Assembly (NCBI GenBank): GCA_900545535.1
Contig: UQZN01000007.1
Coordinates: forward strand, 1-64,000
DNA: 64,000 bases
Direction of reading: 5' to 3'
DNA from: an uncultured Phascolarctobacterium sp.
GTDB taxonomy: Bacteria > Bacillota > Negativicutes > Acidaminococcales > Acidaminococcaceae
Part shown: positions 1 to 7,312 of the stretch, piece after piece
Numbering within the stretch: the first letter of the stretch is position 1
How the letters are laid out: each line of letters begins with the position of its first letter
Program-made: the position numbers and the translations under genes
The notes under the pieces: generated by a model
Database searches by the model: none
Told to the model about the DNA's origin: nothing
What the model saw: the letters and a program-made list of their open reading frames with translations, nothing else

Positions 1-116
1 TAGCGTCCTGCCGTCCAGTGCAGGTAGATCTGTGAGATGCGGTTGCGTCCCAGGGTGATAAGCTCGGCGAGTGCTGCAGCAGTCAGCAGCGGCGTTGATG
101 ATGGTTGTAATTGCAT
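1..116 (-). CDS. Partial gene, possible N-acetylmuramoyl-L-alanine amidase (N-terminus only)
   Basis: Reading leftward from an ATG at 116, 38 codons are open and run off the window edge. A good ribosome binding site (GGAAAGGAG) lies just upstream. The visible protein has an alpha-helical stretch rich in Ala and Leu, then ISQIYLHWTAGR. A hydrophobic strand ending in His-x-x-Ala-Gly resembles the first strand of amidase_2/PGRP-type amidases, where that His binds zinc. If so, the product would cleave the peptide stem of peptidoglycan, as phage endolysins or autolysins do. Only 38 residues are visible, so the family call is tentative. It is divergent from the cassette starting at 541. Confidence 0.4.
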   Translation of the reverse strand, partial: MQLQPSSTPLLTAAALAELITLGRNRISQIYLHWTAGR

Positions 117-376
117 GGTGGTGCTCCTTTCCGGTTTGTGATTGGCAAAGGGTGTGTAACCCTTGCACTATACATATGGCATTGAGGTGGGGCGAAGTTT
201 ACGTCGGTTGGAAAATATTTTGCCGGAGTGGGGATTGTTGGAAAGGAGAGTTGATCGCTTCCCTGCCGCGCTTTTGCAGCAGGCAGATCATGTCCGTTTA
301 AATTATAATTGTGAAATTTGATTTTACCATGTAAACTTTGGCCTTGTTCATTGCCATATGTATTATGAGACAGTAT

Positions 377-389
377 TTAGTACTAACGT
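377..389 (+). promoter_or_regulatory. Palindromic operator-like site, copy 1
   Basis: TTAGTACTAACGT; the first ten bases are a perfect palindrome. An identical copy starts exactly 105 bases downstream, about ten helical turns, which would place both sites on the same DNA face. This suits a repressor or activator dimer that loops the DNA. The binding protein is unknown. The ribbon-helix-helix-like protein encoded from 541 is one candidate for autoregulation (inference). Confidence 0.45.
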
Positions 390-481
390 TTGTAAGCAGG
401 TTCTTTTAAAAGTCTTTAGGGTTTTGCTTATCTCGTAGTTTATCTTTAAGTAAAACCAAGAGGTGTTAAAAAGAAAGTAAC

Positions 482-494
482 TTAGTACTAACGT
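482..494 (+). promoter_or_regulatory. Palindromic operator-like site, copy 2
   Basis: Exact repeat of the 13 bases at 377-389. The following bases (AGTAAGTACC) partly resemble those after copy 1 (TTGTAAGCAGG), so the shared element may be longer. TTAGTA followed 18 bases later by GATACT could be a poor promoter overlapped by the site, but this is weak. Confidence 0.45.
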
Positions 495-540
495 AGTAAG
501 TACCAGATACTGACTGCAAATTTTACCGAACGGAAGGAAG

Positions 541-870
541 ATGTTGATGAATGATTTGATCACAGTAACAACAGAAGAAAAAGCGGCGGCGCATATGAGT
601 TTGGGGCTGCAAAGCAGATTGTTGTATTTGCTTTTGAAATGCCCTTTGCTGCAAAGGGAGGGGCAAAACTGTACTTGTACCGGAACATCAGAAAAGGGCG
701 TGGGCGTATCAGTGCGTGGACGCCGGGTACATGCTGACGACGAGGAAGTGATATTGCAGGTGACAGTGCCGTATGCTTTGCGGCGCGCAGCCCGGGCGGC
801 CCATTTGGACTGCAACGAACTGATGCGGAAGGCGCTGGCGAAGCGGCTTAAAAAAGCTGAACAGAAGTGA
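541..870 (+). CDS. Small ribbon-helix-helix-like DNA-binding protein (unrecognised family)
   Basis: 109 residues, or 107 if the ATG at 547 is used. The C-terminal third (about residues 70-107) has a short strand, VILQVTVP, followed by two basic helices. This is the layout of Arc/MetJ ribbon-helix-helix domains and of the C-terminal part of HicB-type antitoxins. The N-terminal half is hydrophobic and I cannot assign it. It is the first of four tightly packed genes; the next start overlaps its stop. No HicA-like toxin is next to it, so a toxin-antitoxin call is not supported. The likely role is DNA binding, possibly at the palindromes upstream (inference). Confidence 0.5.
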   Translation: MLMNDLITVTTEEKAAAHMSLGLQSRLLYLLLKCPLLQREGQNCTCTGTSEKGVGVSVRGRRVHADDEEVILQVTVPYALRRAARAAHLDCNELMRKALAKRLKKAEQK

Positions 871-1091
871 GAGGTTTTGCCAGGATAGAAAACGACTGGC
901 TGGCAGTGCCGGAAGATGAAGCCGAAGCTGTGAGCCAGTGCTGCGTGTGCACGGAAGCGATCGTTGTGGGCGACAGCTATTGGGAGACAGCGGGCGGCGA
1001 TATTTGCTGCATTTGCCTGGAAGGTATGACAGCGGCGGACTTTTTACGCGAGGTGTGCTGCGTGGAACAAAATATAGCTATTAAAGACTAG
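867..1091 (+). CDS. Small zinc-ribbon-like protein
   Basis: 74 residues with two Cys pairs: CCVC at about 26-29 and CCIC at about 47-50, separated by a segment with a Gly-Asp-x-Tyr turn. The spacing matches small treble-clef/zinc-ribbon proteins of Firmicute phages and plasmids, which have C-x2-C, then I-x2-GD-x-Y, then C-x2-C. A further CC lies near residue 64. It probably binds one zinc and may mediate protein or nucleic-acid contacts; no enzymatic motif is visible. The ATG overlaps the upstream stop by four bases, indicating translational coupling. Confidence 0.5.
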   Translation: MRGFARIENDWLAVPEDEAEAVSQCCVCTEAIVVGDSYWETAGGDICCICLEGMTAADFLREVCCVEQNIAIKD

Positions 1092-1101
1092 GAGTGTCGG
1101 T

Positions 1102-1764
1102 TTGGAAATTAAATCCATAAAGGAATATTTAGATAAAAATTTTGTAGATGTAGACAGTGTTTATGCTGCTTATACGCTGGGCAGATTATTGGAAATGGGA
1201 CAGATGGGTGATAAACGGGCAAAGTTGCAGGTTTTGGTGGCACTGAAGGGGCTGATGTATAATTCGTTGAAGTGGCATATGGCTTATTTGTGGCTGCCGG
1301 AGGATGATACTTTGCAGATGCTGAGCGAAACCGTCCTGCAGGAGCTGAATGGTTGGGATGCAGCTAATCCGAAGGGGTTTTGTAAACATATCAGTTATTG
1401 TTTTAAAAATAATATCCGCAACAGTGTACGTCGCAGCTGTAACCATAATGGCAGGGAGCTGCTTTTGGGCGGTACGCAGACAGAGGAAACAGAACGGTTG
1501 CTGGATACCGTTGTCTGGGAGGGCTTTTTTGACAGTGAGCGGCGCTATGCACAAAAATTTTCGGTACGTGAGCTGCTGGGGTGCCTGACTGAAAAGCAGC
1601 GGTATGTAGTGGCTGCGGAAATTTTTGAGGATAAGGATGACGTGGAGATCGCCGGCATGATGAAGATCAGCAAGTCTGCTGTCAGCAGGATACGTACCCG
1701 GGCGATCAGGTATCTGCAGGATATTTTGGACGTGCGGCAGGGAAAGGAAGTGCCTTTATGCTGA
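1102..1764 (+). CDS. Sigma-70-like regulator (phage or accessory type)
   Basis: 220 residues from a TTG start at 1102, chosen because AGGAGTG lies at the right distance. The C-terminal part (about 155-208) reads as sigma region 4: LTEKQRYVVAAEIFEDKDDVEIA, then a helix-turn-helix with SKSAVSRIRTRAIRYL. The middle part has a helix resembling region 2, including LSETVLQELNGWDAANPKG and FKNNIRNSVRR. Overall similarity to housekeeping sigma factors is low. It may direct RNA polymerase to cassette genes or to the divergent amidase-like gene (inference). The downstream gene overlaps its stop by seven bases. Confidence 0.55.
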   Translation: MEIKSIKEYLDKNFVDVDSVYAAYTLGRLLEMGQMGDKRAKLQVLVALKGLMYNSLKWHMAYLWLPEDDTLQMLSETVLQELNGWDAANPKGFCKHISYCFKNNIRNSVRRSCNHNGRELLLGGTQTEETERLLDTVVWEGFFDSERRYAQKFSVRELLGCLTEKQRYVVAAEIFEDKDDVEIAGMMKISKSAVSRIRTRAIRYLQDILDVRQGKEVPLC

Positions 1765-2105
1765 ATCCTTATGGTGTGGTCGGCAGGGCACTGGCTTTGT
1801 TTAAGGCAGCGGGGCTGACTGTGCCGGCTTACGGTGAGGCCGAGAAGCGGAGGCTTTTGGACAGCTGGGTGCAGCGCTACGGCAAACTGGACAGTGATGT
1901 TTTTAATGTTTGCGCAGAACGGCTGGCGTCAGGACAGCGGTTTCCGCGTTTTTATGATATGGACGCGGCGCTGAGGGAGGAGGATCGTGTGCGCAGCCGT
2001 CGGAAAGCGGCGGCAATGACTCCGGCTGTGGTACAAGTGCCGATTGATTATGAAAAAAATAAAAAGCGTATTCATACGCTCATAGAGCATTTGATCAAAC
2101 GTTAA
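1758..2105 (+). CDS. Small basic protein, possibly helicase-loader/replisome-organiser-like
   Basis: 115 residues, last gene of the cassette. The N-terminal 60 residues contain a Trp followed by a helix and LASGQRFPRFYDMDAALREE. This resembles the W...L...(F/V)...A...L......FP pattern in phage replication-initiation or helicase-loader proteins. The tail is very basic (Arg/Lys-rich at about 80-115). I do not recognise a defined family and no catalytic motif is present. It is translationally coupled to the sigma-like gene and is followed immediately by a strong terminator. Confidence 0.4.
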   Translation: MLNPYGVVGRALALFKAAGLTVPAYGEAEKRRLLDSWVQRYGKLDSDVFNVCAERLASGQRFPRFYDMDAALREEDRVRSRRKAAAMTPAVVQVPIDYEKNKKRIHTLIEHLIKR

Positions 2106-2108
2106 AGT

Positions 2109-2145
2109 AATACGCATAAGTTTTTTGACTTATGCGTATTTTTTG
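2109..2145 (+). terminator. Intrinsic terminator closing the left cassette
   Basis: A perfect 13-bp stem (2109-2121 with 2128-2140), six-base loop, followed by a T-run. It separates the cassette from ahpC. Confidence 0.9.
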
Positions 2146-2166
2146 TTCAAAGGGTTATCTTGAGAG

Positions 2167-2181
2167 TTACAATAATTATTA
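2167..2181. promoter_or_regulatory. PerR-box-like site upstream of ahpC
   Basis: TTACAATAATTATTA matches 12 of the 14 specified positions of the Bacillus PerR consensus TTATAATNATTATAA. It lies upstream of the -35 element of the ahpC promoter. PerR is known to repress peroxide-defence genes in Firmicutes; its action here is inference. Confidence 0.45.
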
Positions 2182-2202
2182 TTAATTTCAAATAAATTTC
2201 CC

Positions 2203-2231
2203 TTGCGTTTTTAAATGACATATGTTATATT
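2203..2231 (+). promoter_or_regulatory. ahpC promoter
   Basis: TTGCGT at 2203-2208 and TATATT at 2226-2231 with a 17-base spacer. An inverted repeat GTTAGC-GACA-GCTAAC (2240-2255) sits just after the predicted start point, either as an operator or a 5' UTR hairpin. Confidence 0.65.
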
Positions 2232-2296
2232 AAAGGTGCGTTAGCGACAGCTAACTTAAACGACTAAATTTATATTTATATAAGGAGGCATTTATT

Positions 2297-2860
2297 ATGT
2301 CATTGATCAACAAAGAAGTGAGTGATTTTAAGGTACAGGCTTATGTCAATAATGATTTTAAAGAGGTTAGCAAAAAAGATATTTTAGGTAAATGGTCTGT
2401 GTTCTTTTTCTATCCGGCAGATTTTACTTTTGTCTGCCCGACCGAGCTGGAGGATCTGGCTAATAAATATGAAGAATTCAGGAAGATCGGCTGTGAGATC
2501 TATTCCGTATCCTGCGATACGCATTTCGTGCATAAGGCCTGGCATGATGCTTCGGAAACTATCAAAAAGATCCAGTATCCGATGCTGGCTGATCCGACCG
2601 GTGCTTTGGCAAGAGATTTCGATGTGATGATCGAAGCTGACGGGTTGGCTGAAAGAGGCAGCTTTATCGTTAATCCGGAAGGCAAGATCGTGGCTTATGA
2701 GGTTATCGCCGGTAATGTGGGGCGTAATGCGGACGAGCTGCTGCGCCGTGTACAGGCATCGCAGTTTGTGGCCGAGCATGGCGATCAGGTGTGCCCTGCC
2801 AAATGGCAGCCGGGCGCCAGCACTTTGAAACCCAGCCTTGATCTGGTTGGCATCATCTGA
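2297..2860 (+). CDS. ahpC: Alkyl hydroperoxide reductase AhpC (2-Cys peroxiredoxin)
   Basis: 187 residues, the usual length. Reduces hydrogen peroxide and organic peroxides in the cytoplasm. The peroxidatic Cys47 is in FTFVCPTE; the resolving Cys166 is in DQVCPAKW near the C-terminus, as in typical 2-Cys AhpC. The start follows AAGGAGGC at good spacing. It is followed two bases later by its probable reductase, so the pair forms an AhpC/AhpF-type peroxidase system. The promoter has a PerR-box-like element. Confidence 0.95.
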   Translation: MSLINKEVSDFKVQAYVNNDFKEVSKKDILGKWSVFFFYPADFTFVCPTELEDLANKYEEFRKIGCEIYSVSCDTHFVHKAWHDASETIKKIQYPMLADPTGALARDFDVMIEADGLAERGSFIVNPEGKIVAYEVIAGNVGRNADELLRRVQASQFVAEHGDQVCPAKWQPGASTLKPSLDLVGII

Positions 2861-2862
2861 TC

Positions 2863-4485
2863 ATGGAACGGATGTATGATGTCATCATCATCGGCGGCGG
2901 GCCTGCGGGCCTTGCCGCTGCCGTTTATATGGCGCGGGCCCAGTATAAGACGCTGGTCATCGAAAAAGAGAAGATCGGCGGGCTGATCACGATCACATCT
3001 GAGGTGGTGAATTATCCGGGCGTTATCAAAACGTCGGGCAAAGAGCTGACTGAGCAGATGCGTTTGCAGGCGGAAAGCTTCGGCGCGGAGTTTTTGCTGG
3101 CCGAAGCGCTGGAGAGCAGACTGGACGGTGAGATCAAGGAGATCGTTACCGATAAGGGGACTTTTAAAGCTCTGGGCGTGATTATGGCGATGGGCGCTGT
3201 GCCGCGGCAGGTGGGCTTCACCGGCGAAGCTGAATACCGTGGGCGCGGCGTGGCTTATTGTGCGACCTGCGACGGCGAATTTTTTACAGGACTGGATGTA
3301 TTTGTTGTGGGCGGCGGTTTTGCCGCTGCCGAAGAAGCGATTTTTTTGACACGTTATGCGCGGCATGTGACGGTGCTGGTGCGGGGCGATGATTTTACCT
3401 GTGCCGGATCGATCGCCGATGAGGTGAAACGGCATGAGCAGATTACTGTGCTGTATAACACGGCCCTGCTGGAGGTAGGCGGCGGCGACGTGCTGCGGTA
3501 TGCTGTGTATGAAAACTGTAAGACTGGCGAGCGGACCCGTTACGAGACACCGGACGCTACTTTTGGTGTGTTTGTTTTTGCGGGCTATGTGCCTGTGGGC
3601 GGCCCGCTGCTGGAGGGGCTGGAAACCGACTGCGAGGGCTATCTGGTGACGGATATGAACCAGAAGACCAATCTGGATGGTGTTTATGGCGCCGGGGATT
3701 TGTGTATCAAAAATCTGCGGCAGGTGGTGACGGCGGTGTCGGACGGCGCGAAAGCGGCGACCTCACTGGAGAAACACGCTGCTATGCTGCATGATAAGCT
3801 GCAGCTGCCGCGTTTTACAGTGACGAAAAAACAGGTCGTCCAGCCTGCTGCCGGTAGTACGGCTTCGGCTACGCCTGCTGCTGACGATGGCGCTTTTATT
3901 TCCGAGTCTATCAAAACGCAGCTGGCGCCGGTCTTTGCTAAATTTACCAAGGATCTATTGCTGCGGGCCGCGCTGGATAATAGTCAGGCGGCAGCAGAAA
4001 TACGCGGCTTTTTGAACGAGCTGATACCTTTGAGCAGTCATCTGCGCTGGGAAGAAGCGGAGCAAACTGCCGGCGGACTGCCATATATCGAGCTGTGCCG
4101 CGGGGACGGCTCGTCGTTAGGCTTCCGCTTCCACGGCGTACCCGGCGGTCACGAGTTCAATTCATTCATTGTGACCTTGTATAATGCGGCCGGGCCCGGT
4201 CAGGCTATCAGCGAGGAGCAGTTGGCGTCTGTAAGAACGCTGCCGGGCGGTAAACGCCTGCAGGTAGTCATTTCGCTGTCGTGCACGATGTGCCCGGAGC
4301 TGGTGATGGCGGCTGGACGGCTGGCTGTGGAAAACGGCGGGGTCGAGGTGGATGTGTTTGATATCAACCTGTTCCCTGAGCTGCGCGAGCGTTATAAAAT
4401 CATGAGTGTACCGTGTCTGATCTATGATGAAAAGGTAAGTTTTGGTAAAAAGAATCTGGACGAGCTGCTGCAGCTGCTTAGCTGA
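2863..4485 (+). CDS. Thioredoxin-reductase/AhpF-like flavoprotein with the AhpF redox module at the C-terminus
   Basis: 540 residues. Residues 1-310 form a thioredoxin-reductase-type flavoprotein: FAD motif GGGPAG (11-16), redox pair Cys133-x-x-Cys136 in CATCDG, pyridine-nucleotide motif GGGFAA (about 150), and GAGD near 277. A Pro/Ala/Thr-rich linker (about 322-345) leads to a module resembling the N-terminal double-thioredoxin domain of AhpF: GGHEFNSF at 428-436, Cys474-x-x-Cys477 in SCTMCPE, and a cis-Pro loop SVPC at 515-518. Classical AhpF has this module first, so the order here is reversed. It most likely transfers NAD(P)H electrons to AhpC. No clear ribosome binding site precedes 2863; the ATG at 2872 is an alternative. 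Confidence 0.85.
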   Translation: MERMYDVIIIGGGPAGLAAAVYMARAQYKTLVIEKEKIGGLITITSEVVNYPGVIKTSGKELTEQMRLQAESFGAEFLLAEALESRLDGEIKEIVTDKGTFKALGVIMAMGAVPRQVGFTGEAEYRGRGVAYCATCDGEFFTGLDVFVVGGGFAAAEEAIFLTRYARHVTVLVRGDDFTCAGSIADEVKRHEQITVLYNTALLEVGGGDVLRYAVYENCKTGERTRYETPDATFGVFVFAGYVPVGGPLLEGLETDCEGYLVTDMNQKTNLDGVYGAGDLCIKNLRQVVTAVSDGAKAATSLEKHAAMLHDKLQLPRFTVTKKQVVQPAAGSTASATPAADDGAFISESIKTQLAPVFAKFTKDLLLRAALDNSQAAAEIRGFLNELIPLSSHLRWEEAEQTAGGLPYIELCRGDGSSLGFRFHGVPGGHEFNSFIVTLYNAAGPGQAISEEQLASVRTLPGGKRLQVVISLSCTMCPELVMAAGRLAVENGGVEVDVFDINLFPELRERYKIMSVPCLIYDEKVSFGKKNLDELLQLLS

Positions 4486-4495
4486 AGCGGAACCA

Positions 4496-4532
4496 AAAAG
4501 AAGTCTGCCGCATCGCGGCAGACTTCTTTGAG
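4496..4532. terminator. Bidirectional terminator between the ahp genes and potD
   Basis: 14-bp stem (4499-4512 with 4516-4529) with a three-base loop. The A-run at 4496-4500 gives a U-run for minus-strand transcripts; the plus-strand tail is shorter. It lies between convergent genes. Confidence 0.85.
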
Positions 4533-4541
4533 TTAAACGGG

Positions 4542-5612
4542 TTATTTTGCTGTTTTGAGTTCGGTCCAGTAACGGTCGTACATGGGCAGGGCCTCACCGA
4601 TATCGATGAGCCATTCGCCTTTGTCGATGTTATCCATGCCGACTTTGAGCATGGGGTCGTTGCGGAATTCTTCGCTGTGGAATTCCAGAGCTTTTTCGTT
4701 GGGGTCATTGTAGCCGATATATTCATAGTTTTTGGCGCTTACTTTGGGTTCATAGATGAAGTTGATGAATTTTTCGGCTAAAGCTTTGTTTTTAGCGCCT
4801 TTGGGAATAGCAAAGGTATCGGCCCAAATGGTAGCGCCTTCCTTGGGGATCACAAAGCCGATGTTTTTATTGTCTTTGTAGGTGTAGGAGGCGTCGCCCG
4901 ACCACATGGTACCGATCCAGGCTTCTTCAGCGATAAATTTCTGCTTGATGGTATCAGTGTCGAAGGCCAGCACGTTCGGTGCCAGTGTTTTCAGGTCGCT
5001 GAAAGCTTTTTCGACCTGAACCGGGTCAGTGGAGTTGTTGGAGTAGCCGTTTTTCTTCAGTGCCATGCCAATGACTTCGCGGTTGTCATTGAGCAGGATG
5101 ACGCGGCCTTTATAATCCGGGTTCCACAGATCTGCCCAGGAGGTGGGCGCTTCTTTGATGAAGTTTTTGTTGTAGACGATACCGGTGATGCCCCAGGTAT
5201 AGACCAGGGAATGTTTGCCGGTGGGATCGTAGACAGGAGCCTTGAGGCTGCTGACGATGTTTTTGGCGTTGGGGATATTGTTCAGGTCCAGTTCTTCCAG
5301 CAGGTTCAGTTTCAGCATGGTGGCTACCATGTAGTCGGAGGGCTGGATGAGGTCGTACTGCGCGCCGCCGGCCTGGATCTTGGCCAGCAGTTCTTCGTTA
5401 TTGGCAAAAACGTCGTAATTTACTTTACAGTTGTTTTGCTTTTCAAATTCGGCAATGACCTCCGGATCGAAGTTGTCTGCCCAGCTGAACAGGTTCAGCA
5501 CTTGTTTTTCGCCGCTTGCGGGAGCAGCTGCGTCTTTTTTTGGAGCGTCACCGCCGCAGCCAGCCAGGGCCAGTGTGAGAACAGCGATGAGGAAAACCAA
5601 AAGTTTTTTCAT
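4542..5612 (-). CDS. potD: Spermidine/putrescine ABC transporter substrate-binding lipoprotein PotD
   Basis: 356 residues. A lipoprotein signal ends at the lipobox LALAGC (Cys19). The mature part begins LNLFSWADNFDPEVIAEFEK, the typical start of PotD/PotF folds; aromatic and acidic residues that line the polyamine pocket recur through the sequence. It is expected to be anchored at the outer face of the inner membrane and deliver polyamines to PotBC. It is the last gene of the potA-potB-potC-potD operon, 61 bases after potC, with its own ribosome binding site (AAAGGGTGATC). Confidence 0.93.
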   Translation of the reverse strand: MKKLLVFLIAVLTLALAGCGGDAPKKDAAAPASGEKQVLNLFSWADNFDPEVIAEFEKQNNCKVNYDVFANNEELLAKIQAGGAQYDLIQPSDYMVATMLKLNLLEELDLNNIPNAKNIVSSLKAPVYDPTGKHSLVYTWGITGIVYNKNFIKEAPTSWADLWNPDYKGRVILLNDNREVIGMALKKNGYSNNSTDPVQVEKAFSDLKTLAPNVLAFDTDTIKQKFIAEEAWIGTMWSGDASYTYKDNKNIGFVIPKEGATIWADTFAIPKGAKNKALAEKFINFIYEPKVSAKNYEYIGYNDPNEKALEFHSEEFRNDPMLKVGMDNIDKGEWLIDIGEALPMYDRYWTELKTAK

Positions 5613-5673
5613 TGTCGGATCACCCTTTCATCATTTGATTTGTTGTTTATATTGTATCACAGCGGGTGTGATA

Positions 5674-6471
5674 TCAATCGGAGTTTTTGTCGGAGGTGTG
5701 CTGCGGCTGCAGGATCTGCGCGATGACTACCAGCGTGATCGTGGCGAACATCAGCAGGGTGGACAGGGCGTTGATCTCGGGTGAGATACCGCGCTTGACC
5801 ATGGCATAGATGTAAAGCGGCAGCGTAGTGGAGTTGGGGCCTGCTACAAAGAAGCTGATAATAAAATCGTCGATGGAGAGCGTGAAGGCGATGAGAGCGC
5901 CGGCCACGATGCCCGGCAGTGCCAGCGGCAGGGTGACGTAGCGGAAAGTCTGCCACGGAGTGGCGTATAAGTCCATCGCCGCCTGTTCCAGCTCGTGCCG
6001 CATACCTTCCAGCCTGGCGTTGACAGTGATGACAACGAAAGAGACACAGAAAGTGATGTGCGCCAGAATGAGCGTTGTTTTGCCCAGCGGCACCTGTGCC
6101 TGGGCGAACAGGACCAGCAGGGAAAGGCCCATGACGATTTCCGGGATCAGGATCGGCAGGTATAAGAGGCCGTTGATGACCGGTTTATATTTGTACTGGT
6201 AACGGCTGAGGGCGATCGCTGCGATCGTGCCCAGCGTGGTGGAGGCTATGGTAGAGATAACAGCGATAAAAAGGCTGTTAGTGAGGGCTTCCAGAACGCG
6301 CCGGTTTTGGAACAGGGCTGCGTACCAGTTGAAGGTGAAGCCGGTCCAGACGGCGTTGATCCTTGATTCGTTGAAGGAATACATGGCCAGGATCAGCAGC
6401 GGCAGGTAAAGAAAAGCCAGAATAGCCAGAGAATAGGCTACCAGCAGATGACTACGCCACGTCTTTTGCAT
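5674..6471 (-). CDS. potC: Polyamine ABC transporter permease PotC
   Basis: 265 residues from the ATG at 6471, chosen because AAGGAGG lies eight bases upstream; the in-frame GTG at 6480 is too close to it. Six hydrophobic segments are visible. The EAA loop that contacts the ATPase reads about ELEQAAMDLYATPWQTF and is followed by VTLPLALPG, typical of PotC/PotI. The start lies 20 bases inside the end of potB. It pairs with PotB to form the inner-membrane channel. Confidence 0.93.
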   Translation of the reverse strand: MQKTWRSHLLVAYSLAILAFLYLPLLILAMYSFNESRINAVWTGFTFNWYAALFQNRRVLEALTNSLFIAVISTIASTTLGTIAAIALSRYQYKYKPVINGLLYLPILIPEIVMGLSLLVLFAQAQVPLGKTTLILAHITFCVSFVVITVNARLEGMRHELEQAAMDLYATPWQTFRYVTLPLALPGIVAGALIAFTLSIDDFIISFFVAGPNSTTLPLYIYAMVKRGISPEINALSTLLMFATITLVVIAQILQPQHTSDKNSD

Positions 6472-7312
6472 CGCCGTCACCTCCTTCCTGTGCCTGCAGA
6501 GCTTTGTAGTACAGGATGATCAGTACCAGACTGAGCACGGCCAGCACTATGGAGAGTGCTGAGCCAAAGGGCCAGTCGCGGGCTGACAGGAACTGGTTCT
6601 GGATCAGGTTGCCGATGAGGGCCGATTTGGCTCCGCCCATTACGTCGGGGACAACGAACATCCCCAGTGAGGAAATAAAGACCAGGATCGTGCCGGCAGC
6701 GATGCCGGGCATGGTCAGCGGCAGGGTTACTCTGCGGAAAGCTGTCAGCGGTTTGGCGCCCAGGTCGGAGGCTGCTTCTAAAAGCCGTGTATCCAGCTGT
6801 TCGATTGAGACATAGATGGGCAGCACCATAAAAGGCAGCAGGGCATAGACCATACCCAGCATGACGGCCATATCGTTATAGAGCATCTGCAGCGGCTGGT
6901 CGATCAGGCCCAGCTTTAACAGCAGTGTATTGACTACGCCCTGTGAGCGCAGGATGATGACCCAGGCGTAGGAACGGATCAGGAAGTTGATCCAGAAGGG
7001 GATCATGACCAGGATCAGCCCCGGTTGCTGCCATTTTTTTGGCAGCTGGGCAATGGTATAAGCCAGTGGATAGCCCATGAGGATCGTTGCCAGAGTGGTG
7101 ATGATGGCTACGACCAGAGTGTCGGCAAAAATTTTCAGATATAAAGGTTCTAAAAAACGCAGGTAATTATCGAAGGTAAAAGAGAAAATGACCTGCCCGT
7201 AAGGCGTGCGTCCGGCGAAGGACACTGCAACGACGATCAGCAGCGGTATGACGAAAAAGATGCTGAGCCAGAGCAGGGCCGGCGCTACCAGCAGTTTACC
7301 GTTTTTCATCAT
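6452..7312 (-). CDS. potB: Polyamine ABC transporter permease PotB
   Basis: 286 residues from the ATG at 7312, which overlaps the potA stop by four bases (ATGA), the normal arrangement in such operons. An upstream in-frame start at 7345 would lie inside potA and has no better ribosome binding site. Several membrane segments; the EAA loop contains TRLLEAASDLGAKPL followed by VTLPLTMPG. Forms the channel with PotC. Confidence 0.92.
   Translation of the reverse strand: MMKNGKLLVAPALLWLSIFFVIPLLIVVAVSFAGRTPYGQVIFSFTFDNYLRFLEPLYLKIFADTLVVAIITTLATILMGYPLAYTIAQLPKKWQQPGLILVMIPFWINFLIRSYAWVIILRSQGVVNTLLLKLGLIDQPLQMLYNDMAVMLGMVYALLPFMVLPIYVSIEQLDTRLLEAASDLGAKPLTAFRRVTLPLTMPGIAAGTILVFISSLGMFVVPDVMGGAKSALIGNLIQNQFLSARDWPFGSALSIVLAVLSLVLIILYYKALQAQEGGDGDAKDVA

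Larger units (their letters stand above)
117..540. promoter_or_regulatory. Divergent intergenic region with two identical palindromic sites
   Basis: This 424-base gap holds no convincing gene; the frames crossing it have no usable ribosome binding site. It is AT-rich from about 300 onward. Its notable content is a 13-base sequence, TTAGTACTAACGT, at 377-389 and again at 482-494, annotated separately. No consensus sigma-A promoter for the cassette at 541 was found. Start-proximal GGAAGGAAG at 532-540 abuts the ATG at 541, so translation may really begin at the ATG at 547. Confidence 0.5.

Noticed and set aside
363..815. 150-residue minus-strand reading frame
   Set aside because: It overlaps the regulatory gap and the first cassette gene, lacks a ribosome binding site and has low-complexity composition; treated as a shadow.
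541..1091. HicAB-type toxin-antitoxin pair
   Set aside because: The first product resembles an antitoxin DNA-binding end, but the neighbour has Cys pairs of a zinc ribbon, not a HicA dsRBD-like toxin.
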